Below, one piece after another: positions 27,969 through 37,618 of a stretch of DNA of 57,129 nt (position 1 is the first letter of the stretch; each line of letters opens with the position of its first letter). The position numbers and the translations under genes were made by a program. A model generated the notes under the pieces. It saw nothing but the letters and a program-made list of their open reading frames with translations, did not search any database and was not told where the DNA came from. Source of the stretch: UBA4656 sp002405525 (GTDB taxonomy: Bacteria > Pseudomonadota > Gammaproteobacteria > Xanthomonadales > Ahniellaceae); contig DAIMGT010000015.1 of assembly GCA_036723735.1 (NCBI GenBank), forward strand, positions 1 to 57,129. The letters are read 5' to 3'.

Positions 27969-28639
27969 GAGGCCGCCTCCGTCGCGTCGCCCGCGGCGGC
28001 AGCCGGGGCGCCGAGGTCGTCGCGCTTCATCGAGACGAAGTCGCGCTGCGGACTGCCCGACTCCAGTGCCGCCAGCGCCTCGTCATAGGCAGCGCGCGCG
28101 TCGTCGACGCGCCCCAGCGCCGACAGAGCGTCGCCACGCAGCTCAGCGACCGGCGCCTTGTAGAGGCCCGCTCCGACCCGCGCCAGCGCGTCGAGCGCAC
28201 CTTGGGCATCCCCCTTGGCGAACCTCACCTGGGCCAGCCGCAATTCAACCAGTGCCGCCAGGGCCGGCGGGGCGAGCGTCGAGCTCCGGGCCCATTCGAG
28301 CGCCGCTTCGGCTGCGGCGTAGTCCGACTTGTCCAGCGCATCCCGGGCCTGCACCAGCGCGGCGAAAGCGCCATAGGCCGTATCCGCGTACTCGGCGCGC
28401 AGCCTGGACACTGCCGCCTCCACGGCGGGCGAGTCGCTACGGGTGCGCGCCTCCAGGAGTTCCTGATATTCGGTCTGAGCCTCAGCGGCGTGCGCGCGCT
28501 CCCGGGTATGCCAGTACTGCCAGCCGGCAAGCGCGGCGATGCCGCCGGCGAGGCCCAGCAGAACCACGCCGCCGTACTGGCGCAGCCACTGGCGGACGCG
28601 TTCGCCCTGTTCGTGTTCGTCGAAATCGTCGAGTGCCAT
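27965..28639 (-). CDS. YfgM-family TPR membrane protein
   Basis: The 224 residues consist of a short cytoplasmic N-terminus (ALDDFDEHEQGERVRQWLRQ), one membrane segment (GVVLLGLAGGIAALAGWQYW) and a periplasmic TPR-like domain with helical repeats up to residue 200. E. coli YfgM is a periplasmic chaperone-like partner of SecYEG and PpiD. Its place directly before bamB, with an ATGA overlap, is conserved across gammaproteobacteria. Confidence 0.9.
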   Translation of the reverse strand: MALDDFDEHEQGERVRQWLRQYGGVVLLGLAGGIAALAGWQYWHTRERAHAAEAQTEYQELLEARTRSDSPAVEAAVSRLRAEYADTAYGAFAALVQARDALDKSDYAAAEAALEWARSSTLAPPALAALVELRLAQVRFAKGDAQGALDALARVGAGLYKAPVAELRGDALSALGRVDDARAAYDEALAALESGSPQRDFVSMKRDDLGAPAAAAGDATEAAS

Positions 28640-28693
28640 ATCGCTTCCAGTTGGGGCGGATGCCGAAGGATGTCCGGCCCCGCCTGAATGAAT

Positions 28694-29608
28694 TCAGTCC
28701 GATTCGGGCGCGGCCGGATCGTCGAAGCGCACGCGGGCCACGTCGTTCCCGCTGCTCAGGGGGCCGAGGTCAACCTCACGGCCGTCGACCGTCAGTCGTG
28801 CCGCGCTGGCATTGCCGATCATCAGCACGGCGCTGCCCTGCAGGTCATAGTCGCGCGCGGTGCCGGCCGGCAGAAGTCCGTACTCGAGGCGGCGGCCTGC
28901 GGCGTTGCTGAACTCGACCCAACTGTCAGCCGCGAGGCGAAGGTTGACCCGGCGCGAGCCGGGCGACGCCGCAACCTGCGGGACCGGCGCGAGCGACGCC
29001 ATCACGGGGCCGGCGGATACCAATGACCCTGGCGCCGTCGCAGGCGACGGCGCGATGGGCGTCGGCGCAACGATCGCACCGGATGAAGCCGCGGGCGATG
29101 CCGTCGAGACTGACCGCTCGCCTGCGTTGTCGATCGGCGTCAGACTGGGGGCCTGCACCGCGGGGTGGGAAACGGGCCGCGCCAGATAGACCAGCGGCAC
29201 CATCACCACCGCGGTCAGCAGCGCGTAGCCGGCCGGCGCGGCGTAGCGCGACAGCCAACGCTGTGCGATGGGTGCCGACCGCTGAGCGACCAGTGGCGGA
29301 GGCGCGTCGCCGTGGCGGGAGAGCAGGTCCGCCAACATTGCATCCGGCAACCTTGCTGCGCGCGCGAAACTGCGCAGATAGCCGCGGACGAAAACCGCAG
29401 CACCGAGATGCTCCCAGCGCCCTTCCTCCAGGTCGGCGAGCACCGCCGCGGGAAGATGCGCGCGGCGTGCGAACTCCTCGCGCGACAGGCCCGTCGCCTC
29501 GCGCGCCTCGCGCAGCCCGCCGAGTGGCGCCGCACCCGCATCCTGCGCCCTGTCAGTAGCGGGCGGGGCGGATTCCTGCCCCGGCCCGACGTCATGCATC
29601 GAACTCAT
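28694..29608 (-). CDS. RodZ-like cytoskeletal/shape protein (HTH plus DUF4115)
   Basis: This 304-residue protein has the RodZ layout. An Xre-type helix-turn-helix (LGGLREAREATGLSREEFAR, then AHLPAAVLADLEEGRWEHL) is followed by a single membrane span (YALLTAVVMVPLVYLARP), a Ser/Ala/Pro-rich linker, and a C-terminal DUF4115 beta domain (VNLRLAADSWVEFSNAAGRR). RodZ links MreB filaments to the cell-wall elongation machinery. I chose the ATG at 29608, preceded by a G-rich ribosome binding site; another ATG lies 9 nt downstream. The position after pilW is standard. Confidence 0.88.
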   Translation of the reverse strand: MSSMHDVGPGQESAPPATDRAQDAGAAPLGGLREAREATGLSREEFARRAHLPAAVLADLEEGRWEHLGAAVFVRGYLRSFARAARLPDAMLADLLSRHGDAPPPLVAQRSAPIAQRWLSRYAAPAGYALLTAVVMVPLVYLARPVSHPAVQAPSLTPIDNAGERSVSTASPAASSGAIVAPTPIAPSPATAPGSLVSAGPVMASLAPVPQVAASPGSRRVNLRLAADSWVEFSNAAGRRLEYGLLPAGTARDYDLQGSAVLMIGNASAARLTVDGREVDLGPLSSGNDVARVRFDDPAAPESD

Positions 29609-29700
29609 CGATCCCCCCGCAGCCCCCCGACTGGACTGCCGGCATTGGCCATCAACCTGCGGAAGGCCCGGGCCATCCGCACCCGCCGCAATCGCGCGGC

Positions 29701-30489
29701 TCACTGCGGCACTCCCTCGCCCTCCAGGCGGCGCGCCGCCTCGGAGTCCGGAAACTGCGCCAGCAGCCGCTGGCGGTAATCGTTCGCCCCCGGCATGTTG
29801 CCCAGACTGCGCTCGATCTCGTAGCCGAGCAGCAGTCCCTCTGCACCGGACGCGCCGGTCGCCTCGTAGCGCTGCACGAAGGCGCGCGCGCGCAGAAAGT
29901 CCCCGCGCGCGAAGGTGGCGCGAGCGAGTCCGTACAGTGCATCGGGCATGTCCGGCGCGAGTTGCACGGCGCGGCGCAGGCTCTCCTCCGCCGCCTCGGC
30001 GCGGCCGGCGGACAGCGCGCAGGCTCCGCGATTGGAGAGCGCCACGGCCGGCGTCCGGTAAAACGGATCGTCGAGTGCGAGCCCGAACCGTCGGTCGGCC
30101 TCTTCGTAGTTGCCTTCCTGGCACAAGAAGGTGGCGTAGTTGTTCTGTGCGTCGCCAGCGGCGGGCGCCAGCTCGACTGAGCGGCGATAGTGGACGCGGG
30201 CCCGCTCGCGATCGCCGATTCGTTCGTAGAGTATCGCCACCACGGTGTGGGCAGGCACCGAACGCGGGTCCAGTTCGAGCGCCCGAAGCAGCTTGTCGCG
30301 GGCGAGTTCAAGCTTCCCCTGCGAAAGATACCCCTGGCCGAGGCGCACGTTGGTCTGCACCGCCTGCTCGCGGCCGTCGGCGTCGCGCGTAGCCGGCGGA
30401 TCCCGGCGGGCCGGCGTGGCGCCGCAGCCGGCCAGCGCCACGGCGAGCAGCAGCGCCGCCAGCGGTCCCGGCGCGCGCTCAGGCCGCAT
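29701..30489 (-). CDS. pilW: Type IV pilus biogenesis/stability lipoprotein PilW (PilF)
   Basis: A 262-residue outer-membrane lipoprotein (signal LAALLLAVALAGCGA, lipobox LAGC) with about six TPRs, for example LGQGYLSQGKLELARDKLLR and NYATFLCQEGNYEEADRRF. PilW/PilF pilotins localise and assemble the PilQ secretin for type IV pili. I chose the ATG at 30489, which gives a proper lipoprotein signal and overlaps the rlmN 3' end by 11 nt. The order rlmN-pilW-rodZ is typical of gammaproteobacteria. Confidence 0.92.
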   Translation of the reverse strand: MRPERAPGPLAALLLAVALAGCGATPARRDPPATRDADGREQAVQTNVRLGQGYLSQGKLELARDKLLRALELDPRSVPAHTVVAILYERIGDRERARVHYRRSVELAPAAGDAQNNYATFLCQEGNYEEADRRFGLALDDPFYRTPAVALSNRGACALSAGRAEAAEESLRRAVQLAPDMPDALYGLARATFARGDFLRARAFVQRYEATGASGAEGLLLGYEIERSLGNMPGANDYRQRLLAQFPDSEAARRLEGEGVPQ

Positions 30490-31600
30490 CGAGCCCCTCC
30501 TGCGCGCGCTCCCGCCATTCGCGCGACCGGCGCGTGCGGTCAACCACCCGCCCCACCAGTTGGCCGCAAGCAGCGTCGATGTCGTCGCCGCGCGTGCGCC
30601 GCACGGTGGCCAGCACGCCGGCGTCGAGCACGATCTTCTGGAACGACCGGATCTCGTCCTCGCCGGAGCGCTGGTAGCGGGTACCCGGGAACGGATTGAA
30701 GGGAATGAGGTTCAACTTGGAGGGAATCCGACGCAGCAGCCTGACCAGCGCGCGGGCATGCTCCGGGTGATCGTTGACCCCGCGCAGCAGCGTGTACTCG
30801 AAGGTCACGGTGCTGCGCGGGCGCACGGCCTGATAGCGGCGGCAGGCGTCCACCAGTTCCGCGATCGGGTACTTTCGGTTGAGCGGAACAAGCTGGTCGC
30901 GCAGCGCGTCGGTGGGCGCATGCAGGGACACGGCCAAACTGACGTCCGCCGCCTCCGAAAGGCGATCGATCATCGGCACCAGGCCGGCGGTCGACAGCGT
31001 CACGCGCTTGTTCGCCAAACCGAAGCCGAGATCGTCACGCATCAGGGACATGGCCCGGATCGCGTTGTCGAAGTTCAGCAGCGGTTCGCCCATGCCCATC
31101 ATCACCACGTTGGTGATGCGCCGAACCTGATGGGTGACGTTGCCAAGCGCGCGCGCGGCGACCCACACCTGGCCGATGATCTCGGCGACGGAAAGGTTGC
31201 GGTTGAACCCCTGGGTGGCGGTCGAGCAGAACGAGCAATTGAGGCCGCAACCGACCTGCGACGAAACGCAGAGCGTGCCGCGTGTCGGCTCCGGGATGAA
31301 GACACTTTCGACTGCGTTGCCGCCGTCGAGACCGAGCAGCCACTTGCAGGTGCCGTCCACCGAACGCTGCTCGAGGGTGGTCTGCGGGGCGCGCACCTCC
31401 GCCGCAGCCTTGAGCGCCTCGCGCAGGCCCTTGCCGAGGTCCGTCATGCGATCGAAGTCGTCCACCCGCTGGTGATAGATCCACTTCATCACCTGATGCG
31501 CGCGGAAGCGCTTCTCGCCGAGCCCGGCGAAAAAATGCTCCATGCCGGGCCGGTCAAGGTCCAGAAGGTTCACGCGCGCGGTGGCTGACGGCTGGCTCAC
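30479..31600 (-). CDS. rlmN: Dual-specificity 23S rRNA/tRNA adenine-C2 methyltransferase
   Basis: A radical-SAM enzyme that makes m2A2503 in 23S rRNA and m2A37 in some tRNAs. The iron-sulfur ligands are in VGCGLNCSFCSTATQGFNRN (CxxxCxxC), followed by MGMGEPLLNFDNA and the catalytic cysteine near the C-terminus (DIDAACGQL). The length is 373 residues (E. coli 384). I chose the GTG at 31598-31600, 10 nt after the ndk stop, so the protein starts VSQPSATARVNLLDLDR; upstream extension would lie wholly inside ndk. Confidence 0.94.
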   Translation of the reverse strand: MSQPSATARVNLLDLDRPGMEHFFAGLGEKRFRAHQVMKWIYHQRVDDFDRMTDLGKGLREALKAAAEVRAPQTTLEQRSVDGTCKWLLGLDGGNAVESVFIPEPTRGTLCVSSQVGCGLNCSFCSTATQGFNRNLSVAEIIGQVWVAARALGNVTHQVRRITNVVMMGMGEPLLNFDNAIRAMSLMRDDLGFGLANKRVTLSTAGLVPMIDRLSEAADVSLAVSLHAPTDALRDQLVPLNRKYPIAELVDACRRYQAVRPRSTVTFEYTLLRGVNDHPEHARALVRLLRRIPSKLNLIPFNPFPGTRYQRSGEDEIRSFQKIVLDAGVLATVRRTRGDDIDAACGQLVGRVVDRTRRSREWRERAQEGLDAA

Positions 31601-31610
31601 GACGACCGAT

Positions 31611-32039
31611 TCACCCGCGCGGACTGATCTCGGTACTGGCGAAGAAATATGCGATCTCGACCGCAGCCGTCTCCGCAGCGTCCGACCCATGCACGGCGTT
31701 GGCATCGATCGAATCGGCGAAATCGGCGCGGATGGTGCCCGCCGCGGCTTTCTTGGGATCGGTTGCACCCATGAGTTCACGGTTCTTCGCGATCGCGTCC
31801 TCGCCTTCCAGCACCTGGATCATGACTGGCCCGGAGCACATGAACTCGACGAGCGCATTGAAGAACGGCCGCCCCCTGTGAACGGCGTAGAAACCCTCCG
31901 CCTCGCGCCGCGAGAGGTGCTTCATGCGAGCGGCGACGATGCTCAGTCCGTTGCTTTCGAAGCGAGCGTAGATCGATCCGATGACGTTCTTGCCGACGGC
32001 GTCGGGCTTGATGATGGACAGCGTGCGCTCGAGCGCCAT
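31611..32039 (-). CDS. ndk: Nucleoside diphosphate kinase
   Basis: Ndk balances NTP and dNTP pools by phosphate transfer through a phosphohistidine. The 142 residues carry TLSIIKPDAVGKNVIG at the N-terminus and the active-site region IDANAVHGSDAAETAAVEI with the catalytic His. Length matches E. coli Ndk (143). It heads the ndk-rlmN-pilW-rodZ run and is divergent from the PsrA-like regulator, with a 214-nt spacer. Confidence 0.97.
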   Translation of the reverse strand: MALERTLSIIKPDAVGKNVIGSIYARFESNGLSIVAARMKHLSRREAEGFYAVHRGRPFFNALVEFMCSGPVMIQVLEGEDAIAKNRELMGATDPKKAAAGTIRADFADSIDANAVHGSDAAETAAVEIAYFFASTEISPRG

Positions 32040-32188
32040 GAACTCTGACTCCAGTTGCGGAAAGGGGCGCGGTGCCGTACCCGACAGGCCGCCAATGCTA
32101 ACACAGGAAATCCGCTGCGATTCCGTGGCTTAGGCGTGAAACCCAAGTCGCCTGCCGCGTCGCGGCGCGACCCTGTACCGCCCGCGGC

Positions 32189-32218
32189 TTGACCCGCTCG
32201 GACCGGCACCGCTATGCT
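32189..32218 (+). promoter_or_regulatory. Sigma70 promoter of the psrA-like/fad operon
   Basis: TTGACC (32189-32194) and TATGCT (32213-32218) are separated by 18 nt. The start site would fall near 32225, inside the palindrome at 32218-32235, about 30 nt upstream of the regulator ATG. This is one of the better promoter matches in the window. Confidence 0.6.
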
Positions 32219-32235
32219 TTAAACGACCGTTTGAA
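32218..32235. promoter_or_regulatory. Putative PsrA-type operator
   Basis: The 18-bp TTTAAACGACCGTTTGAA is an almost perfect dyad (7 of 8 arm positions pair). It contains AAAC-N4-GTTTG, the core of the published PsrA motif of pseudomonads (G/CAAAC N2-4 GTTTG/C). It abuts the -10 box and covers the predicted start site of the adjacent TetR gene, as expected for autorepression. Confidence 0.6.
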
Positions 32236-32253
32236 GCGCGCATCGAGGCCGCC

Positions 32254-32871
32254 ATGCATGCCCACTTCTCGACCAAGGAGCGGATCCTGACCGCCGCCGA
32301 GGAACTGTTCGCCCGCCACGGATTCGCCGGCGCCTCGCTGCGGCAGGTCACCGCCGCGGCGAACGTCAACCTCGCCGCCGTGAACTATCACTTCGGTTCC
32401 AAGGACAACCTGATCAACGAGGTGTTCCGGCGCCGCCTCGACGAACTGACCGAACGCCGGCTCGCGGCGCTGCAGGCAGCCCGAGCCGGCACTCATCCCA
32501 CCCTGGAGTCGCTGCTCGAGGCCTTCGTCCTGCCGGCGCTCAACCTTGCCACCGACCGCCTCGGCGGCTCGGCCTTCATGCGGGTCCTGGCGCGGGCTTA
32601 CGCCGAACACGACCAGACGCTGCGCAAGTTTCTGTCCGACAACTACGGCCACGTACTCAAGGCTTTCGCAGCGGCAATCCACGACCTGATGCCGGATCTG
32701 CACAAGGAGTCGCTGTACTGGCGCCTGGATTTCATCAGCGGCGCGTTGACCTACGCGATGTCCGACTTCGGAGTCGTCCGCCGCCCGCCAGGCCGGACCG
32801 ACGACGAACACCGGCGGCAGGCGGCGCATGAATTCGTGCGCTTCGCCTGCGCCGGACTGCGCGCGCCCTGA
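32254..32871 (+). CDS. TetR-family regulator, PsrA-like (fatty-acid metabolism)
   Basis: A 205-residue repressor-type protein. The N-terminal TetR helix-turn-helix (residues 7-55) reads ERILTAAEELFARHGFAG then VNLAAVNYHFGSKDNLI, very close to PsrA of Pseudomonas. The C-terminal part (IFMRLL-like AFMRVLARAYAEHD; LYWRLDFISGALTYAMSD) also fits PsrA, which binds long-chain fatty acyl ligands and controls beta-oxidation. Its promoter holds a PsrA-like palindrome, and fadB- and fadA-like genes follow in the same direction, 37 nt downstream. Regulation by fatty acids is inference. Confidence 0.85.
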   Translation: MHAHFSTKERILTAAEELFARHGFAGASLRQVTAAANVNLAAVNYHFGSKDNLINEVFRRRLDELTERRLAALQAARAGTHPTLESLLEAFVLPALNLATDRLGGSAFMRVLARAYAEHDQTLRKFLSDNYGHVLKAFAAAIHDLMPDLHKESLYWRLDFISGALTYAMSDFGVVRRPPGRTDDEHRRQAAHEFVRFACAGLRAP

Positions 32872-32908
32872 TCGACGCGCCCCTTCTCCACCGAGCCACG
32901 GAGCCAAC

Positions 32909-35290
32909 ATGGCCGATTCCCCGATCCGCATCCGCCGCGTGGCGGTGCTGGGCGCCGGCGTTATGGGCGCACAGATCGCCGCCCACCTCGTCAACGCCTC
33001 CGTCGAGACCCTGCTCTACGACCTGCCGGCGAAAGACGGCGACCCGAACGGCAGCGTCAACAAGGCGATCGCCAACCTGTCCAGGCTGTCCCCCGCCCCA
33101 CTGGCAACCAAGGGGCGCGGCGCCGAGATCGTGGCCGCCAACTACGACCAGCACCTCGACGGGCTGCGCCATTGCGACCTGGTTATCGAGGCGATCGCCG
33201 AGCGCATGGACTGGAAGCATGCCCTGTACGCCAGGGTCGCGCCCTTCTTGGCCCCGCACGCGATCTTCGCCAGCAATACCTCCGGTCTGCCGATCCGCGA
33301 ACTCGCCGCGGGCCTGCCCGACGCCATCCACCCGCGCTTCTGCGGCGTGCACTTCTTCAACCCACCGCGCTACATGCACCTGGCCGAGCTGATCCCGATC
33401 GCGGCGACCGACCCGCGGGTGCTCGACACCCTGGAGGGTTTCCTGACCACCACCCTCGGCAAGGGCGTGGTGCGCGCCAAGGACACACCGAACTTCATCG
33501 GCAACCGGATCGGCGTGTTCTCCATGCTCGCGACGATGCACCATACGCAAGCTTTCGCGCTCGGCTTCGACGAGGTCGATGCGCTGACAGGGCCGGCGAT
33601 CGGGCGGCCCAAGAGCGCCACGTACCGCACCGCGGACGTGGTCGGGCTCGACACGATGGGCCACGTCATCCAGACCATGGCGGACACCCTTCCGCAGGAT
33701 CCCTGGCACCGGCATTTCGTTCCTCCCGCCACGCTGCAGGCGCTGGTCGGCAGGGGCGCGCTGGGGCAGAAGTCGGGCGCGGGCTTCTTCCGCAAGGTCG
33801 GCAAGGACATCCACGTGCTGGACGCGGCCCGGCTGGACTACCGACCCGCCGACGGTGCAGCAAGCGCCGAGGTCGCCGCCGTCCTCAAAGTCAAAGACCC
33901 GGCAGATAAGCTGGCGAAGCTGCGCGCCGGCGGTGATCCGCAGGCAAGGTTTCTTTGGGCCGTGTTCCGCGACCTGTTTCACTACAGCGCTTACCACCTC
34001 GCCGACATCGCGGACAGCGCGCGCGAGGTCGACTTCGCGATCCGCTGGGGCTACGGCTGGGCCCTCGGTCCGTTCGAGCTTTGGCAGGCCAGCGGCTGGA
34101 AGCAGGTCGCCAGCTGGATCGCCGCCGACATCGCCGCCGGCAAGGCCATGAGCGACGCGCCGCTGCCGGCGTGGGTCGTCGACGGTCGCGAAGGTGTGCA
34201 TGATGCTGACGGCTCGTACTCGCCGGCAGCAAACGGCCCGCGCGCTCGCTCGAAGCACCCGGCGTACCGTCGGCAGCACTTCCCCGAACTGCTGCTCGGC
34301 GAGCGCAGCGCCCGCGGCGCCACGCTGATGGAGACCGACGCGGTACGCCTGTGGTCGCTCGGCGGAGACATCGGCATCCTGTCGTTCAAGACCAAGATGA
34401 ACACGGTCGGCGCGGGCGTGCTGGAAGGCATCCATGCCGCGATCGACCAGGCCGAGCAGTCGCTGGCCGGGCTCGTGATCTGGCAGGCCGGAGAACCGTT
34501 CTCGGCCGGCGCCGACCTGGCGGGCGCCATGGAGTCGCTGAAATCCGGTCGGATCGACCAGTTCGATGCCATGGTCGCGCGATTCCAGCAGACTTCGATG
34601 CGAATCAAGCACGCCCTGGTACCGGTGGTGGCGGCGGTCCGCGGGCTGGCGCTGGGCGGCGGCTGCGAGTTCCAGATGCACTCAGCCAGGACCGTCGCTG
34701 CGCTGGAGAGCTACATCGGCCTGGTCGAGGCCGGCGTGGGTCTGCTCCCGGCCGGCGGCGGCCTGAAGGAGATCGCGCTGCGTGCCGCGCAGGCCGCGCA
34801 CTTCCAGCACGGAGGCGACGTGCTGCCCTTCGTCCAGAAGATGTTCCAAACGGTGGCCATGGCCACGGTGTCCGGCAGCGCGCTGGAGGCGAAGGAACTC
34901 GGCCTGCTGCGGCCGACCGACACCGTGGTGTTCCACACCCACGAGCTGCTGCACGTGGCACTCGCCGAGGCGCGCAACCTGGTCGAGGCCGGATGGCGCC
35001 CGCCGCTGCCGGCCCGCGCGATTCCGGTCGCCGGCGACGCCGGGGCGGCGCTGCTGAAGATGCTGTTGGTCAACATGCGCGAGGGCGGCTTTGTCTCCGC
35101 GCACGACCACGAGATCGCTTCGCGAATCGCCGACGCGCTGTGCGGCGGCGACGTCGAGCGCGGCTCGCTGGTGGACGAACAGTGGCTGCTCGACCTCGAA
35201 CGGCGACACTTCGTCGCCCTCGGGCAGATGCCGAAGACGCAGGAGCGCATCGCGCACATGCTCGCCACCGGCAAGCCGCTGCGCAATTAG
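32909..35290 (+). CDS. Fused 3-hydroxyacyl-CoA dehydrogenase / enoyl-CoA hydratase
   Basis: A 793-residue beta-oxidation enzyme. The dehydrogenase part comes first (NAD loop VAVLGAGVMGAQIAAHLVN; catalytic His region FCGVHFFNPPRYMHLAELI), and the crotonase-type hydratase follows after residue about 480 (AGADLAGAMES; ALGGGCEFQMHSA; GLVEAGVGLLPAGGG, with both catalytic glutamates). This dehydrogenase-first order and length resemble FadN and differ from E. coli FadB, where the hydratase is N-terminal. It would hydrate enoyl-CoA and oxidise 3-hydroxyacyl-CoA. The ATG at 32909 follows GGAG (32900-32903). The thiolase gene is 12 nt downstream. Confidence 0.93.
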   Translation: MADSPIRIRRVAVLGAGVMGAQIAAHLVNASVETLLYDLPAKDGDPNGSVNKAIANLSRLSPAPLATKGRGAEIVAANYDQHLDGLRHCDLVIEAIAERMDWKHALYARVAPFLAPHAIFASNTSGLPIRELAAGLPDAIHPRFCGVHFFNPPRYMHLAELIPIAATDPRVLDTLEGFLTTTLGKGVVRAKDTPNFIGNRIGVFSMLATMHHTQAFALGFDEVDALTGPAIGRPKSATYRTADVVGLDTMGHVIQTMADTLPQDPWHRHFVPPATLQALVGRGALGQKSGAGFFRKVGKDIHVLDAARLDYRPADGAASAEVAAVLKVKDPADKLAKLRAGGDPQARFLWAVFRDLFHYSAYHLADIADSAREVDFAIRWGYGWALGPFELWQASGWKQVASWIAADIAAGKAMSDAPLPAWVVDGREGVHDADGSYSPAANGPRARSKHPAYRRQHFPELLLGERSARGATLMETDAVRLWSLGGDIGILSFKTKMNTVGAGVLEGIHAAIDQAEQSLAGLVIWQAGEPFSAGADLAGAMESLKSGRIDQFDAMVARFQQTSMRIKHALVPVVAAVRGLALGGGCEFQMHSARTVAALESYIGLVEAGVGLLPAGGGLKEIALRAAQAAHFQHGGDVLPFVQKMFQTVAMATVSGSALEAKELGLLRPTDTVVFHTHELLHVALAEARNLVEAGWRPPLPARAIPVAGDAGAALLKMLLVNMREGGFVSAHDHEIASRIADALCGGDVERGSLVDEQWLLDLERRHFVALGQMPKTQERIAHMLATGKPLRN

Positions 35291-35302
35291 GAGACGACGA
35301 CC

Positions 35303-36499
<1,197 letters not shown>

Positions 36500-36512
36500 T
36501 CCGGGGCGTTCG

Positions 36513-37451
36513 ATGAACCTGGTCGGCGTCGCCATCGTCAGGAACGAGGCTGACGTCGTCGAGGCCTTCGTACGCCACAACCTGCACTACCTCGACCGGC
36601 TGGTGGTGATCGACCACCAGTCGGACGACGCCACGCCCGCCCTTCTCGCGGCCCTGCGCGACGAAGGCCTGCCGCTGACCTTGCGCCGCTTCGAGGACCT
36701 GGCGTTCGACCACGCGCGGCGGATGACCGAAGCGCTTCGTCTTGCGGCCGAGCTGCATGCCGCCGACGCATACCTGACGCTCGACGCCGACGAGTTTCTG
36801 CGCTGCGGCTCACCATCGGCGCTGCGCGAGGCCGTTGCCGCCGTTCCGGGCGACCGGCCCGGCCAGATCCGCTGGCAGACGCTCGTCCCGGCACCCGGCA
36901 CCACCGGCGACGGCCCGGCGCACGTGCTGCGCCGCCTCACTCACCGGTTCGCCGCCGAGCCGGGCGCACAGCACAAGGTGCTACTGCCGGCAGCTGTCGC
37001 ACGCGGCGGCCACTGGCGCCTCGCGACCGGCAACCACTGGCTGCACGATGCCGCCGGTTCGCGCATCGAGGGCTTCGACCTGCCGTCGTTGGCGCTTGCC
37101 CACCTGCCCTTCCGCAGCCCCGGGCAGGTGGTCCGGAAGGCAGCACTCGGCTGGCTCGGCCATCGGCTCGCCATCGGCCCCACGGCGCGCGAACTGCCGC
37201 TGAACTGGCACTGGCGCGGCATTTTCGAGCACATGCTGCAGGGAGCCTTCCCACGCTGGGAAGATCTCGCGGCGCTGGCCGCTTCCGCCTACGGCAGCGA
37301 ACTGCCGCAGCCAGGCGCAGTCGTCCCGCCCCTGGTCCACGATCCGCTGCCAGTACACCACGAACTGAAATGGCCGGAACGCTCGGTGATCGAGCCGCTG
37401 CAGGCCATCCTTCAATGGGCGGACCGGCTGGTCGACGCGGTGGTGCGCTGA
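36513..37451 (+). CDS. Glycosyltransferase family 2 protein
   Basis: A 312-residue cytoplasmic protein whose first half is a GT-A nucleotide-sugar binding fold: VGVAIVRNEADVVEAFVRHN, a LVVIDHQSDDATPALL strand-loop and the DxD-type motif LTLDADEFLRCG. The second half is less conserved. It resembles the Glyco_tranf_2_4 branch, often found with cell-surface polysaccharide genes; donor and acceptor are unknown. It starts 13 nt after the thiolase stop, so it is probably in the fad transcript, although its function fits better with the O-antigen genes that converge on it from the other side. Confidence 0.82.
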   Translation: MNLVGVAIVRNEADVVEAFVRHNLHYLDRLVVIDHQSDDATPALLAALRDEGLPLTLRRFEDLAFDHARRMTEALRLAAELHAADAYLTLDADEFLRCGSPSALREAVAAVPGDRPGQIRWQTLVPAPGTTGDGPAHVLRRLTHRFAAEPGAQHKVLLPAAVARGGHWRLATGNHWLHDAAGSRIEGFDLPSLALAHLPFRSPGQVVRKAALGWLGHRLAIGPTARELPLNWHWRGIFEHMLQGAFPRWEDLAALAASAYGSELPQPGAVVPPLVHDPLPVHHELKWPERSVIEPLQAILQWADRLVDAVVR

Positions 37452-37618
37452 CCGCCCGCGGGACAAGTGCGGCTCGGGCAAGCCGAGGCAGGCTCGCGAA
37501 AATCCAGCACGCTGACTCGACGCGGTGAGACGAAACCAGGCGAGCAGTCGCTCGAAAAGACATTCCGGGGCGCGCGGTCCGCCGCAGATTCTGGCACCGG
37601 CAGGGCGCCGCAGCGTCC
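37452..37618. other. Convergent intergenic region
   Basis: This 167-nt stretch lies between the glycosyltransferase (plus) and the PLP-dependent protein (minus), which converge. I see no gene and no strong hairpin. Confidence 0.5.

Noticed and set aside
37452..37618. Rho-independent terminator between the glycosyltransferase and the PLP gene
   Set aside because: No strong stem followed by a T-tract on either strand.
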